40,516 nt of DNA, taken from contig CALCEL010000012.1 of assembly GCA_937900485.1 (NCBI GenBank), forward strand, positions 1 to 40,516, read 5' to 3'. Position numbers and translations under genes: made by a program. A model generated the notes under the pieces. The model did not search any database. It was not told the origin of the DNA and worked only from the letters and a program-made list of their open reading frames with translations. The DNA is from an uncultured Prevotellaceae bacterium. Lineage in GTDB: Bacteria > Bacteroidota > Bacteroidia > Bacteroidales > Bacteroidaceae. Numbering within the stretch: the stretch's first letter is position 1; each line of letters opens with the position of its first letter. Positions 8,860 to 15,670 of this stretch are shown here, in pieces.

Positions 8860-9417
8860 TTATATTGTTTTTTTCTTTGTGCTGAAGTATTTCCATAGTG
8901 GAGCAGCCATCAGAGCCTGCATGATTTCTCCGTCCTGCAGCAGTCTGTACACCTCCTCCTCGTCCATCAGGTGGTATGTGAGGTCCTCCGTGTCGTCGAG
9001 TTTCTGATCGCCTGTTTTTTCCAGGTCGGTGGCGAGAAAAGTGTAGCACAGGTTTGTCATGGATGTCGGGTTGGGTGACAGCACCATGAACTCGCTCCAG
9101 TTGCCGTTGTCGTAGCCTGTCTCCTCCAGAAGCTCTCTTTTTGCCGTGTCCAGCGGTGACTTGTCTGTGTCGTCCATGGTTCCAGCGCATAACTCATATT
9201 TGTCAATGCCCAAAGCGTATCTGTATTGCTTTATCATGATCATCTTGCCATCTTTCGTCAAGGCTATGATGTTTATCCATGTCGGATATTCCAGGACGTA
9301 GTATTCTGGTATCACTTTTCCGTTAGGCATCTGTATCTTGTCTCGCCTGGCTGTCAGCCACGGTCTTTTTATTATGTACTCCGAATCGAGTTTTACCCAT
9401 TTATTTTCTCTTCCCAT
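8860..9417 (-). CDS. Nudix hydrolase, ADP-ribose pyrophosphatase-like
   Basis: Probably hydrolyses a nucleoside diphosphate derivative such as ADP-ribose; cytoplasmic. The 185-residue protein has a Nudix box in the middle: AGTMDDTDKSPLDTAKRELL followed by EETGY. Compared with the canonical G-x5-E-x7-REUxEExGU it carries one extra residue before SP and lacks the first Glu, while the metal-binding RELLEETG core is intact. I chose the ATG at 9417, one base after the MFS stop codon, rather than an in-frame start 11 codons upstream inside the MFS gene. The gap to the FKBP gene is 3 bp. Substrate is inferred from family resemblance only. Confidence 0.88.
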   Translation of the reverse strand: MGRENKWVKLDSEYIIKRPWLTARRDKIQMPNGKVIPEYYVLEYPTWINIIALTKDGKMIMIKQYRYALGIDKYELCAGTMDDTDKSPLDTAKRELLEETGYDNGNWSEFMVLSPNPTSMTNLCYTFLATDLEKTGDQKLDDTEDLTYHLMDEEEVYRLLQDGEIMQALMAAPLWKYFSTKKKTI

Positions 9418-9418
9418 C

Positions 9419-10597
9419 TTATGCTTGTTTTGTCGTACTCCTGTTCTCATACTTGAGGCAGAAGACTGTGTAGAAGACTATACCGATTAACATGCTGCAT
9501 ATTGCCACGCCCGTGGTGTAGCTGTATCCCAGTCCGGCTTTTATTGGCAGTCCGCCGCAGTAAGCTCCCATGGCGTTTCCGAAATTGAAAGCTATCTGAA
9601 TCATCGCTCCTCCGAGCAGCTCTCCTCCTTCTGCGTAGCGTATCAGCAGCAGTTGCTGTGGTGAGCCGACGCCGAACAATCCGAATGTGGCGAGTACCAT
9701 GAGTGGTACTGCTACGTATGGGTGTGAGCCGAATAGTAGCTCGCCCGTCAGTGCCACCAGCATGGTGGCCTGAAGTGCTCTGCCCGCATGTCCTGGACCT
9801 ATCTGGTCAGACAAACGTCCGCCATAGATTCCTCCCAACACCATTCCTGTTCCTGCCAATACCATCATCAGCGGCATGAGTGTCGGTGCTATGCCGCTAA
9901 CGTCTGTCAATATCGGGTTGATGTAGCTGTACCAGCACATCATGCCTCCGTTGCCGAAGAATGTGGCGCCAATGATGAGCCAGGGAGCCAGGTGACGCAG
10001 GAATGTGAACTGGTCCTTCTTACCATTGTCCGGTAAAGGTTCCATGAATGGTATGTATCTGTATACCCCGTACCATGTCAGCAGTCCGACAGTGCTTGAG
10101 AACAGGAAGATGATTCGCCATGAGAGATACTGTGCGATGAATGTGCCGAATGGTATTCCAATCAGGTTGGCGATGGTCATTCCCATTCCCATGATAGCTA
10201 TGGCTAATGTGCTTTTGCCGTATGGCGCCACTCTGTCTGCCACTATGCATCCTACTCCGAAGTACGCTCCGTGGGGGAGTCCAGCCATGAAACGTAGGAT
10301 GAGCATCAGTAAGTATGAGTCGGCAGGACATATGGAAATTAGGAGGGATGCGGCGAAGAATATCGCCATCAACAGATATAATATCTTTTTCAGAGGCCAT
10401 GTTCTCATGCATATCGCTACGAATGGTGCGCCGACGCATACTCCTATGGCGTACGCTGATATGAAATGCCCCGCCTCTGGTATCGTTATGTTGAATTCTC
10501 TCGCGATGTATGGTAATATTCCCATCATCATGAATTCTGTTATTCCCAGTCCGAATGTGCCTCCAGCCAGAGCTATGAGACTGTTCTTGTTTCTCAT
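9419..10597 (-). CDS. Major facilitator superfamily transporter, DHA1/AraJ-like
   Basis: A 392-residue polytopic inner-membrane protein with about twelve hydrophobic segments. The N-terminus (ALAGGTFGLGITEFMMMGIL) resembles sugar efflux or drug-H+ antiporters of the AraJ/YdhP group. The loop between halves is short and charged (PLPDNGKKDQF, about residue 193), and GGRLSDQIG in the second half matches the MFS loop motif. The substrate is unknown; efflux of sugars or drugs is a family-level inference. It is the first gene of a tight minus-strand operon with the Nudix and FKBP genes. A weak TAACTTCG box lies at 10614-10621. Confidence 0.88.
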   Translation of the reverse strand: MRNKNSLIALAGGTFGLGITEFMMMGILPYIAREFNITIPEAGHFISAYAIGVCVGAPFVAICMRTWPLKKILYLLMAIFFAASLLISICPADSYLLMLILRFMAGLPHGAYFGVGCIVADRVAPYGKSTLAIAIMGMGMTIANLIGIPFGTFIAQYLSWRIIFLFSSTVGLLTWYGVYRYIPFMEPLPDNGKKDQFTFLRHLAPWLIIGATFFGNGGMMCWYSYINPILTDVSGIAPTLMPLMMVLAGTGMVLGGIYGGRLSDQIGPGHAGRALQATMLVALTGELLFGSHPYVAVPLMVLATFGLFGVGSPQQLLLIRYAEGGELLGGAMIQIAFNFGNAMGAYCGGLPIKAGLGYSYTTGVAICSMLIGIVFYTVFCLKYENRSTTKQA

Positions 10598-10955
10598 CTT
10601 TTTATTTTTGTCGCGAAGTTAATGTTTTTATACTTACCTGCAAATAGAGCGCCTCCATTTGCTTTCTCTGTCACGCTTGCCTGTTTCTCTCTCTTTCTGT
10701 ACTTGTTCTGGGAGCTCAGGATGTGAATAATTGATTTATAGTTATATATAGTGCGATGATTGTAATATCGATATGGCAAAATTAATTGTTAGATATGGTT
10801 TTATGCGCTTGTTTTCGATCTTTCTTATGTCGGAAAGTTTTGTATTGAAAAAATTTTGATTAACATTGCGAAGACAAACTTGAGTACTTAATGTTCTTTT
10901 CCTGTTCATTAAGTCTTTTTTACTACATATTGTTTATCTAATAAATTGAATTGCT
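10598..10955. other. Intergenic region between MFS gene and small peptide gene
   Basis: AT-rich, with no convincing ORF on either strand. The minus-strand ORF at 10594-10779 has no domain or typical composition and was rejected. It presumably holds the promoters of the MFS operon (minus) and the 35-codon gene (plus), but I see no well-formed -33/-7 pair. Confidence 0.4.
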
Positions 10956-11063
10956 ATGAAGATTACAGATTTTGTCGCCAGAAACCTCGGCGTTTGGATT
11001 GGAGTCTTAATACTTGTATGTTTTGTAATTGCAATTTTATACAAATTCTTTGAGTTAGGATAA
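10956..11063 (+). CDS. Small single-pass membrane protein, 35 residues
   Basis: An ATG-to-TAA frame of 35 codons with a protein-like layout: a short polar/basic start (MKITDFVARN), about 20 continuous hydrophobic residues (GVWIGVLILVCFVIAILY, roughly 12-29), then KFFELG. This is what a one-helix membrane microprotein looks like. The upstream 20 nt are AT-rich, as is normal for starts in this phylum. No family recognised. It lies alone in a roughly 1.1-kb gap and is followed by a hairpin cluster at 11080-11211. Coding status is inferred from composition; a chance frame cannot be excluded. Confidence 0.55.
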   Translation: MKITDFVARNLGVWIGVLILVCFVIAILYKFFELG

Positions 11064-11725
11064 TTGCAGTGTGTTTATACAACAAGTTTGTTGATATGGC
11101 GCTCGCCCTGGGCGAGGTCAGCAATATTTAATCCTCATTTGAGGAGTTCGGTATGACCGATTGTCATCCGATTGTCTTTCTCCCTGCTTCCGTCTCTATG
11201 GTCGCAGGGAGATTTTGTGTGTCAACATCGGTTCACAGGTTACGATTTATGGTTCTTTTTGTCGCAGGGTCTATTCGCTTAATATTTCGTCAACCCTTAA
11301 TAACATTATTGTCTGCCGCACTTTCAGTCTGTTGTGCAAATAGCCGACGGTTATCCGTTCGTCTGCCCAAATATTAGGCTGCTAAAAACTCTCCGACCAC
11401 AATTATCCTGTCGTCTCATTCTTCTCACTTTATGTTTGTCTTTCTGTTGTTTGTTTTATGGATAACTGTTTTGTAATTAAATACTTGTTCCGTGTTATTT
11501 AGCGTTAGTGTTTCTTGTGCTTTGTGTTTAGCCATGGCACCTTTATCTTCTTTTCCTCTTTCTTTATTTTGTTTTTAGTCTTTCAATCGTTATCTTTGTC
11601 TAGTCGTCATGTCTGTTCACCTTTTTCTTTTTAGTATCTTTCGACGATATGGTTTTATGATACGTTCGTATATATAATAGGTGTGACGGTTGTTGTATAT
11701 TTTAACTATTAATTTTGAAATTACT
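11064..11725. other. Long non-coding stretch with a hairpin cluster and a pyrimidine-rich tract
   Basis: The first part (11080-11211) holds five consecutive inverted repeats. They are CAACAA/TTGTTG at 11080-11093, CTCGCC/GGCGAG at 11102-11116, TCCTC/GAGGA at 11132-11145, CGGT/ACCG at 11149-11159 and CTCCCTGC/GCAGGGAG at 11180-11211. The second part (about 11390-11660) is strongly T/C-rich on the plus strand and has no convincing ORF. A TAATTTTG box at 11710-11717 precedes the lipoprotein gene. Confidence 0.5.
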
Positions 11726-12349
11726 ATGAATCGTATATTTTGTCTTGTTTCTTTCCTCTCTGTGATTCTGTTCACCAGTTGCTCTTCGTGTGAGCGTTCA
11801 AGAGAGATTGAGGAGAAGAAAAAGAAGATAGCAATGTTTAACGCAGAGGAGTTGGAAAAGGCTAAGCATGACTTCTATGTCGCAGACAGCCTTTCTGAAT
11901 TTTATGGCTTTGAGCTTGAGGATTTGAAACAAGCGTTCGTTCTCGAAAAGAACGAGCAGTTTCAGAGCAAGGGATTTTGGGTGTTGAGCGACTATGCTGG
12001 CGATAAGAGGTCTCTGGACTTTTTTCCTGAGGTGGAAGAAGAAGGACAGATGCTTCTTGTTTCTATTAATGATAAGAGGAAGTGGCGATTTATGAAAATA
12101 AGTCATAAGGAGAGCGATTTTCTTTCTTCAGACTCTGTGAAGTCATTTATAGGCAGGTCTTTAAGTGATGAGGAGGCGGATAAGGTTTACAGAACGTATT
12201 CTCTGTCTGAGATGATATGTAATCATAATGATGCCGTGGCTTCTGCGAAGAAGAACAAGCTGAAGATTGAGTATTATGAGAAGAGGGTAGGTGAGTCTAA
12301 AGAGCCAGGTGAAAGCCTGAGGAACATGAATAATAAGATGTTTGATTAG
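11726..12349 (+). CDS. Putative lipoprotein of unknown function
   Basis: A 207-residue protein with a lipoprotein signal: a hydrophobic stretch at residues 4-17 and lipobox LFTSC with the lipidated cysteine at C19, so it is anchored in a membrane facing the periplasm or outside. The mature part is highly charged; EIEEKKKKIAMFNAEELEKA suggests helix or coiled coil at 27-46. The rest is mixed alpha/beta with no recognised domain. The ATG at 11726 was chosen because it starts the signal peptide. A TAATTTTG box ends only 8 nt upstream, implying a very short leader. The gene ends 49 nt before the tsf terminator, which lies on the opposite strand. Confidence 0.78.
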   Translation: MNRIFCLVSFLSVILFTSCSSCERSREIEEKKKKIAMFNAEELEKAKHDFYVADSLSEFYGFELEDLKQAFVLEKNEQFQSKGFWVLSDYAGDKRSLDFFPEVEEEGQMLLVSINDKRKWRFMKISHKESDFLSSDSVKSFIGRSLSDEEADKVYRTYSLSEMICNHNDAVASAKKNKLKIEYYEKRVGESKEPGESLRNMNNKMFD

Positions 12350-12398
12350 CTGCTGTCAGATTTGTCTCTGCTTCTCAGACGTATTTAACGTAATAAAA

Positions 12399-12429
12399 AA
12401 TGGGATACACCTTACGGATGTATCCCATT
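12399..12429 (-). terminator. Intrinsic terminator of the rplM-rpsI-rpsB-tsf operon
   Basis: Perfect 11-bp arms AATGGGATACA/TGTATCCCATT surround a 9-nt loop. On the minus strand the stem runs into a T-rich tract (TTTTTTATTACG), 28 nt beyond the tsf stop, which is the classic terminator layout. Confidence 0.85.
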
Positions 12430-12457
12430 ATTATGTTGCGAGTTATCTCGAGTGTTC

Positions 12458-13450
12458 TTACTCTGCGCGCAGTGTGTAACGCTTGTAGTCAGTGATTGTC
12501 AAATCCTTGTCTACAGAGTGCAAGTACTGCTCAACGCTAATCTTAGAGTCATCGATGTAAGCCTGGTCGAGAAGACAATTCTCCTTGAAGAACTTGTTGA
12601 GCATACCCTTAGCGATATTCTCAATCATCTGCTCTGACAATGAAGCAGCCTTCTCCTCAGCTACAGTCTTCTTAATCTCCTTAGCCTTAGCTACGTCCTC
12701 AGCTGTGATCCATCCCTTGTCCATGTTAGACTCCATGTGCTCCTCAGAGTCAACGTGTGCAGGGTTGATACCAGCCTTCTTGAGAGCTGCGTCGATAGCC
12801 TTAGAAATTTGGTTCTCCTTAGCCTTCTCGATGTCTGCCTTGTACTCAGCGTCGATAGTTGCCTGTGGAACTGACTTCTCGTCGAGAGCTACTGGGTTCA
12901 TAGCTGCAACCTGCATTGCGATGTTCTTACCTACCTGTGCGTCAGCGGCCTTGTTGAGGGCGATAAGTGTGCAGAGGAAGTTACCGTTCATGTGGTTGTA
13001 AGCGATGATGTTCTCACCCTCTACAGTAGCGTAGCCGTCGAGCTCCATCTTCTCACCTGTAACACCTGAGCGGTTTACAACAGCGTCAGCGATTGTGTCG
13101 TTACCGAGCTTAAGGTTCTTAACCTCATCGAGAGTCTTAGCCTTAGCTGCTACGGCAGCGTCTATAATCTGGTTGGCGAGTGCCACGAAGTCAGCGTTCT
13201 TAGCTACGAAGTCTGTCTCACACTTCAAGGCGATCATAGCGCCGAAGTTGCCGTTTACCTTTGCGAGAACACAACCCTCAGCTGCCTCACGGTCAGAACG
13301 CTTAGCTGCTACCATCTGTCCTTTCTTGCGGAGTATCTCCATTGCCTCATCGAAGTCACCGTTAGCCTCTGTGAGGGCCTTCTTACAGTCCATGAGACCT
13401 GCCTGTGTCTTCTGACGGAGCTTATTTATGTCTGCTAATGTTATAGCCAT
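12458..13450 (-). CDS. tsf: Translation elongation factor Ts
   Basis: Guanine nucleotide exchange factor that regenerates EF-Tu-GTP; cytoplasmic. The 330-residue protein starts with the UBA-like helix domain (TLADINKLRQKTQAGLMDCK) and carries the diagnostic TDFVAKN motif near residue 80, which contacts EF-Tu. The length suits the longer Bacteroidales EF-Ts. It follows rpsB on the minus strand after 80 bp that include a 15-bp perfect stem-loop, and ends at the terminator 12399-12429. Vocabulary and codon use are typical of a highly expressed gene. Confidence 0.98.
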   Translation of the reverse strand: MAITLADINKLRQKTQAGLMDCKKALTEANGDFDEAMEILRKKGQMVAAKRSDREAAEGCVLAKVNGNFGAMIALKCETDFVAKNADFVALANQIIDAAVAAKAKTLDEVKNLKLGNDTIADAVVNRSGVTGEKMELDGYATVEGENIIAYNHMNGNFLCTLIALNKAADAQVGKNIAMQVAAMNPVALDEKSVPQATIDAEYKADIEKAKENQISKAIDAALKKAGINPAHVDSEEHMESNMDKGWITAEDVAKAKEIKKTVAEEKAASLSEQMIENIAKGMLNKFFKENCLLDQAYIDDSKISVEQYLHSVDKDLTITDYKRYTLRAE

Positions 13451-13467
13451 AATGATTTTTTTGTTAA

Positions 13468-13511
13468 ATATTAAAAGTGAAACGGAATTTCTTCTATTTC
13501 ACTTTTAATAT
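13468..13511 (-). other. Stem-loop between rpsB and tsf
   Basis: Perfect 15-bp arms (13468-13482 and 13497-13511) around a 14-nt loop. On the minus strand no T-run follows (TTAACAAAAAAATC), so this is not a standard terminator. It sits 17 nt before the tsf ATG. It may tune the rpsB:tsf ratio through mRNA processing, but that is inference. Confidence 0.65.
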
Positions 13512-13530
13512 AGTGTGTTAAAATTGTTTT

Positions 13531-14316
13531 TTACTCAGCCTTGTTGTCCTCTTCCTCAGCACTCTCCTCAGCCTTAGCTGTCTTAGCTGACTTCTTCTCT
13601 CCTGCTGCCTCCATGTCAACCTTCTCAGCCTTGCGCTCGTCAAGACCTTCCTTGATTGCGCCGCATACAGCGTCGAGGATTACCTCGATTGACTTAGATG
13701 CGTCATCGTTAGCTGGGATGACGAAGTCAACATTGTTAGGGTTTGAGTTTGTGTCGACGATTGCGAATACAGGGATACCGAGACGGTTAGCCTCGCTCAC
13801 TGCGATGTGCTCCTTCATTACGTCAACAACGAACAATGCTGATGGGAGACGAGTAAGGTCTGCTATTGAACCGAGGTTCTTCTCGAGCTTAGCGCGCTTA
13901 CGCTGAATCTGAAGATTCTCACGCTTTGAGAGCTTAGCGTATGTGCCGTCAGCGATGAGTTTGTCGATGTTAGCCATCTTCTTCACTGCTTTACGGATAG
14001 TAGGGAAGTTTGTGAGCATACCGCCTGGCCAACGCTCAATAACGTAAGGCATGTTAACCGACTGTGCTTTCTCTGCAACTACGTCCTTAGCCTGTTTCTT
14101 AGTAGCAACAAAAAGTATTCTCTTACCGCTCTTAGCAATCTGCTTGAGAGCCTCTGCTGCTGTCTCAGTCTTAGCAACAGTCTTGTGTAAGTCGATGATG
14201 TGGATGCCATTGCGCTCCATGAAGATATAAGGAGCCATAGCTGGATTCCACTTACGTTTCAGGTGACCGAAATGCGCACCTGCTGCGAGCAATGTATCAA
14301 ATGATGTTCTTGCCAT
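13531..14316 (-). CDS. rpsB: 30S ribosomal protein S2
   Basis: Structural protein of the small ribosomal subunit, needed for S1 binding. The 261-residue protein has the S2 signatures LLAAGAHFGHLKRKWNPAM (10-28), ATKKQAKDVV and RWPGGMLTNF. The last 25 or so residues form a charged Ala/Glu/Lys tail beyond the conserved core, as in other Bacteroidetes S2 proteins (recalled). It lies 198 bp after rpsI and precedes tsf. A 22-bp hairpin (14333-14354) sits just upstream of the start codon. Confidence 0.98.
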   Translation of the reverse strand: MARTSFDTLLAAGAHFGHLKRKWNPAMAPYIFMERNGIHIIDLHKTVAKTETAAEALKQIAKSGKRILFVATKKQAKDVVAEKAQSVNMPYVIERWPGGMLTNFPTIRKAVKKMANIDKLIADGTYAKLSKRENLQIQRKRAKLEKNLGSIADLTRLPSALFVVDVMKEHIAVSEANRLGIPVFAIVDTNSNPNNVDFVIPANDDASKSIEVILDAVCGAIKEGLDERKAEKVDMEAAGEKKSAKTAKAEESAEEEDNKAE

Positions 14317-14332
14317 AATTTCTTTTTTATTC

Positions 14333-14354
14333 TTTCAGGCCTTGAAGCCTGAAA
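14333..14354 (-). promoter_or_regulatory. Leader hairpin immediately upstream of rpsB
   Basis: Perfect 8-bp arms TTTCAGGC/GCCTGAAA with a 6-nt loop end 16 nt before the rpsB ATG on the minus strand. The 198-bp rpsI-rpsB gap also holds other imperfect repeats. The position would suit an S2 autoregulatory site or an mRNA-stabilising stem; no function is shown by the sequence alone. Confidence 0.5.
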
Positions 14355-14514
14355 AGGTTGTTTACTTTCTTTGTAGTTAATAATTTGTTAACCAACCATC
14401 GGGTAGCCACGCAGAGACGAGGATCCTGACAGTTTAGATGCTAAACGATAAGTACTCCAGCGTTTGTGCTGAACAACGCATATACACATATATGTATGAA
14501 GCGTGACAGACAGT

Positions 14515-14907
14515 TTAACGCTTTGAGAACTGGAATCTGCGACGTGCCTTTGGCTGACCTGGCTTCTTACGCTCAACAGAACGTGCGTCGCGTGTGATGA
14601 ATCCCTCAGCACGAAGTGCTTTCTTATCGTCTGCGTTAATCTTTACGAGTGCGCGGGCGATAGCGAGACGCAAAGCCTGTGACTGACCAGTGTAACCACC
14701 ACCCTTGAGGTTTACGAGTACGTCGTACTTCTCTGCTACACCTAAAAGGTTGAGAGGCTGCTTAACGACGAACTGAACCAACTCTGATGGGAAATAGTCC
14801 TTAAGGTCACGCTTGTTGATTGTGATTTTACCAGTACCCTCTGAAAGGTACACGCGTGCAACGGCGCTCTTACGACGGCCGAGTGCGTTTATATAGTTTA
14901 CTGCCAT
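14515..14907 (-). CDS. rpsI: 30S ribosomal protein S9
   Basis: Small-subunit protein whose C-terminal tail reaches the P-site tRNA. The 130-residue protein shows the S9 features INALGRRKSAVARVYLSEGTG at the start, VNLKGGGYTGQSQALRLAIA in the middle, and the basic end KARRRFQFSKR with terminal Lys-Arg. It begins 9 bp after the rplM stop, in the conserved L13-S9 order, and is followed by rpsB and tsf. Confidence 0.98.
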   Translation of the reverse strand: MAVNYINALGRRKSAVARVYLSEGTGKITINKRDLKDYFPSELVQFVVKQPLNLLGVAEKYDVLVNLKGGGYTGQSQALRLAIARALVKINADDKKALRAEGFITRDARSVERKKPGQPKARRRFQFSKR

Positions 14908-14916
14908 ACCTCTTTA

Positions 14917-15378
14917 TTACTTTAACAGGTTAATATCGATTGATACCGGGCTCTGAGCCTGCTTGTTGTGCTCTGCGCCTTCGAAAATGTAAAGGTTGCT
15001 GAGAACCTTTGAGCCGAGCTTGCCTTTTGGAAGCATACCCTTGACAGCGTGACGGACAATCTTCTCGTAACCGTTTGTGCGCTTTGTCATCTCGAGAGCT
15101 GTAGCTTTCTTCTGACCGCCTGGATAACCTGAGTAAGTGAGGTAAATTTTGCTGTTCATCTTGTCTCCTGAGAGAACAACCTGATTAGCGTTGATGATGA
15201 TTACGTTGTCACCGCAATCCATGTTTGGAGTGAAGCATGGCTTGTACTTACCACGCAAAATCTTTGCAACCTTTGAACTAAGACGACCAAGTGTCTGACC
15301 TGCTGCGTCCACAACAACCCACTTCTTGTCGGCTGCCTCTGTGGTTACATAGTTTGTCTTGAAACTTAAAGTGTTCAT
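14917..15378 (-). CDS. rplM: 50S ribosomal protein L13
   Basis: Early-assembling large-subunit protein. The 153-residue protein has the L13 core VVDAAGQTLGRLSSKVAKIL near the start, then VVLSGDKMNSKIYLTYSGYPGG, and the signature RHAVKGMLPKGKLGSKVLSN. It is the first gene of the minus-strand operon rplM-rpsI-rpsB-tsf, behind a roughly 185-nt structured leader and a clear promoter at 15564-15594. Confidence 0.98.
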   Translation of the reverse strand: MNTLSFKTNYVTTEAADKKWVVVDAAGQTLGRLSSKVAKILRGKYKPCFTPNMDCGDNVIIINANQVVLSGDKMNSKIYLTYSGYPGGQKKATALEMTKRTNGYEKIVRHAVKGMLPKGKLGSKVLSNLYIFEGAEHNKQAQSPVSIDINLLK

Positions 15379-15560
15379 TCTTTAAACTTTTTTGTTGTTA
15401 CTTAATTTAATTCTGTCCACAATCTAATGTGGTTTTAATGGCGAGACGGCTTCTTGTCCGTCACGCTTCAGTGCTCACGAACCACGCTTCCGGCTAATAG
15501 AATACGCTATTCACACACTGACTTGGGACACCCGAACGGATGCCCCTGATAATAATCGGC
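15379..15560 (-). promoter_or_regulatory. Structured 5' leader of the rplM operon
   Basis: Transcript from the inferred start near 15557 to the rplM ATG is about 180 nt. Reading the minus strand, it contains several hairpins: GGGGCATCCG/CGGGTGTCCC, GAATA/TATTC, GACGG/CCGTC flanked by GCG/CGC, and CCACA/TGTGG near the coding region. This is unusually structured for this AT-rich intergenic DNA. A ribosomal-protein-binding autoregulatory leader is a reasonable inference for an L13 operon but is not proven here. Confidence 0.5.
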
Positions 15561-15563
15561 AGG

Positions 15564-15594
15564 CAAATGTACGACATTTATTGCACATGGCAAG
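15564..15594 (-). promoter_or_regulatory. Promoter of the rplM-rpsI-rpsB-tsf operon
   Basis: On the minus strand a CTTG at 15594-15591 is followed after 19 nt by TACATTTG at 15571-15564, matching the Bacteroidetes TTTG / TAnnTTTG promoter pattern. It is divergent from the cotH-like gene promoter at 15612-15643. Confidence 0.7.
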
Positions 15595-15611
15595 TGTTTT
15601 GTCGCATTTTT

Positions 15612-15643
15612 TTTGTTGGTTAGGTGCGCATTTATTACTTTTG
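15612..15643 (+). promoter_or_regulatory. Promoter of the CotH-kinase gene
   Basis: TTTG at 15612-15615, a 20-nt spacer, then TACTTTTG at 15636-15643: a full match to the Bacteroidetes -33/-7 pattern. The -7 box ends 27 nt before the ATG at 15671. Confidence 0.75.
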
Positions 15644-15670
15644 CTTCCATAACCTTCATTTTTAGTGTTT

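Noticed and set aside
10594..10779. Minus-strand 61-codon frame upstream of the MFS gene
   Set aside because: Tyr/Lys-rich translation of AT-rich DNA without a domain; it overlaps the MFS promoter region.
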